Both the position numbers and the translations under genes were made by a program. From NCBI GenBank assembly GCA_001515945.1, contig LOER01000026.1, positions 124,001 through 188,000 on the forward strand: a DNA stretch of 64,000 nucleotides, in the 5' to 3' direction. The notes below the pieces were generated by a model. That model saw only the letters and a list, made by a program, of their open reading frames with translations, was not told the DNA's origin and did not search any database. The DNA comes from Desulfitibacter sp. BRH_c19 (lineage in GTDB: Bacteria > Bacillota > DSM-16504 > Desulfitibacterales > Desulfitibacteraceae). This document shows, in pieces, positions 63,482 through 64,000 of the stretch (the first letter of the stretch is position 1; the number at the start of each line of letters is the position of its first letter).

Positions 63482-64000
63482 CTATGAAGATTTGTCCTTA
63501 GGTAAAGAATTGGTTCTGTAGTGTGCACCACAGCTAATATTTCTTGCCATTGCAGCTTGAGTAACCATATATGATACAATTACTTTATTTTGAAACTCAA
63601 TGCCTTCTTTAGACTGTAAATCATGGTCAAGAAAGGGAAAAACCATCTGTAATAAATTTAGATGCTTCTTTAAATCCTGAGCATCTCGAATTATACCTAC
63701 ATTTTCCTGCATGGATTGTTTTAAAAGCTTGTCATACTCCTGCGAATCTAGTTTTTTTGTTTTTTGTTTGGTATAGTTCAGAGATTCTATATTGCTCTTA
63801 TCATAAGATGTATCCTCAAGGGAGGCTGCTTTAGCTGTTCTGTAACCGAAAACAAGACCCTCTAACAACGAATTGCTAGCAAGTCTATTTGCACCGTGTA
63901 CTCCAGTACATGCCACTTCACCACATGCATATAGTCCACTAATATTTGTTCTTCCCCATGTATCAGTTTTTACACCTCCCATTAGGTAATGTGCACCAGG
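63482..64000 (-). CDS. nadB: L-aspartate oxidase, C-terminal part (gene continues beyond the window)
   Basis: The last 172 codons are present and the frame stays open to the window edge, so the start is outside. PGAHYLMGGVKTDTWGRTNI followed by GLYACGEVACTGVHGANRLA and SNSLLEGLVFGYR is the FAD/active-site region of NadB in the fumarate reductase/succinate dehydrogenase flavoprotein superfamily, followed by its helical C-terminal domain. It oxidises aspartate to iminoaspartate for NadA; anaerobes can use fumarate as acceptor. Co-transcribed with nadC. Ends in TAG. Confidence 0.93.
   Translation of the reverse strand, partial: PGAHYLMGGVKTDTWGRTNISGLYACGEVACTGVHGANRLASNSLLEGLVFGYRTAKAASLEDTSYDKSNIESLNYTKQKTKKLDSQEYDKLLKQSMQENVGIIRDAQDLKKHLNLLQMVFPFLDHDLQSKEGIEFQNKVIVSYMVTQAAMARNISCGAHYRTNSLPKDKSS

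Noticed and set aside
1-64000. tRNA-Pyl or pyrrolysine biosynthesis genes within the window
   Set aside because: No protein resembles PylS, PylB, PylC or PylD, and I saw no tRNA-like sequence with a CUA anticodon; they must be elsewhere.

Overview
The window is AT-rich and reads as the chromosome of an anaerobic, Gram-positive-type bacterium of the class Clostridia. The evidence is: AGGAGG-type ribosome binding sites, many TTG/GTG starts, S-layer homology (SLH) surface proteins, ferredoxin-linked 2-oxoacid metabolism, an oxygen-sensitive 4-hydroxybutyryl-CoA dehydratase-type enzyme, and methylamine methyltransferase genes with in-frame UAG (pyrrolysine) codons. The genus cannot be named from this window. 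I see no rRNA, tRNA, transposase, prophage or CRISPR array.

Layout. 1-190: tail of a molybdenum hydroxylase large subunit. 346-5622: a tightly packed cluster of ferredoxin, alpha, beta and gamma subunits of a 2-oxoacid:ferredoxin oxidoreductase, an internally deleted dihydroxyacid-dehydratase-like protein, a ParA/CooC-like ATPase and an AbfD-type dehydratase. 5742-13091: a MalT-type LuxR regulator, a DUF2442 protein and two secreted surface proteins. 13188-19571: a sigma-54 activator divergent from a sigma-54-promoted methylamine operon (a non-pyrrolysine MttB homologue, then mtbB and mttB each interrupted by one UAG). 19818-25333: a membrane dipeptidase, a gene remnant, an orphan regulator-like protein, a membrane-bound LuxR regulator and small proteins. 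25453-29841: a 1462-residue SLH surface protein. 29985-37062: a nitrilase-family amidase, then a TetR-controlled module (small protein, alpha/beta hydrolase, TetR, rifampicin-phosphotransferase-like enzyme, MFS exporter) with three matching operators. 37298-43134: a potassium uptake cluster (KtrA, KdpD, KdpE, KtrB/TrkH). 43155-45772: a BlaI/BlaR1-type pair. 45892-50203: a second MalT-type regulator and three companion genes. 50630-58066: YyaL, PopT/DUF368, DUF418, MscS, superoxide dismutase and FmdE-type genes. 58121-59923: a URO-D family protein and its GntR regulator. 60230-64000: transketolase, a structured intergenic element, nadC and the 3' part of nadB.

How the genes work together. The 346-5622 cluster probably oxidises or forms a 2-oxoacid/acyl-CoA pair using ferredoxin, with a radical-type hydroxyacyl-CoA dehydratase; its substrate is not evident. 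The methylamine operon would feed methyl groups from di- and trimethylamine into one-carbon metabolism, using corrinoid proteins and a pyrrolysine biosynthesis/charging system encoded elsewhere. Fourteen other genes here also end in TAG, so pyrrolysine decoding is probably conditional. Strongest leads for novelty: the mini-dehydratase, the double-UAG layout of mtbB, the TetR/rifampicin module with operators inside promoters, the BlaR-like sensor without a beta-lactam-binding domain, and a nested inverted-repeat element at 62325-62488.
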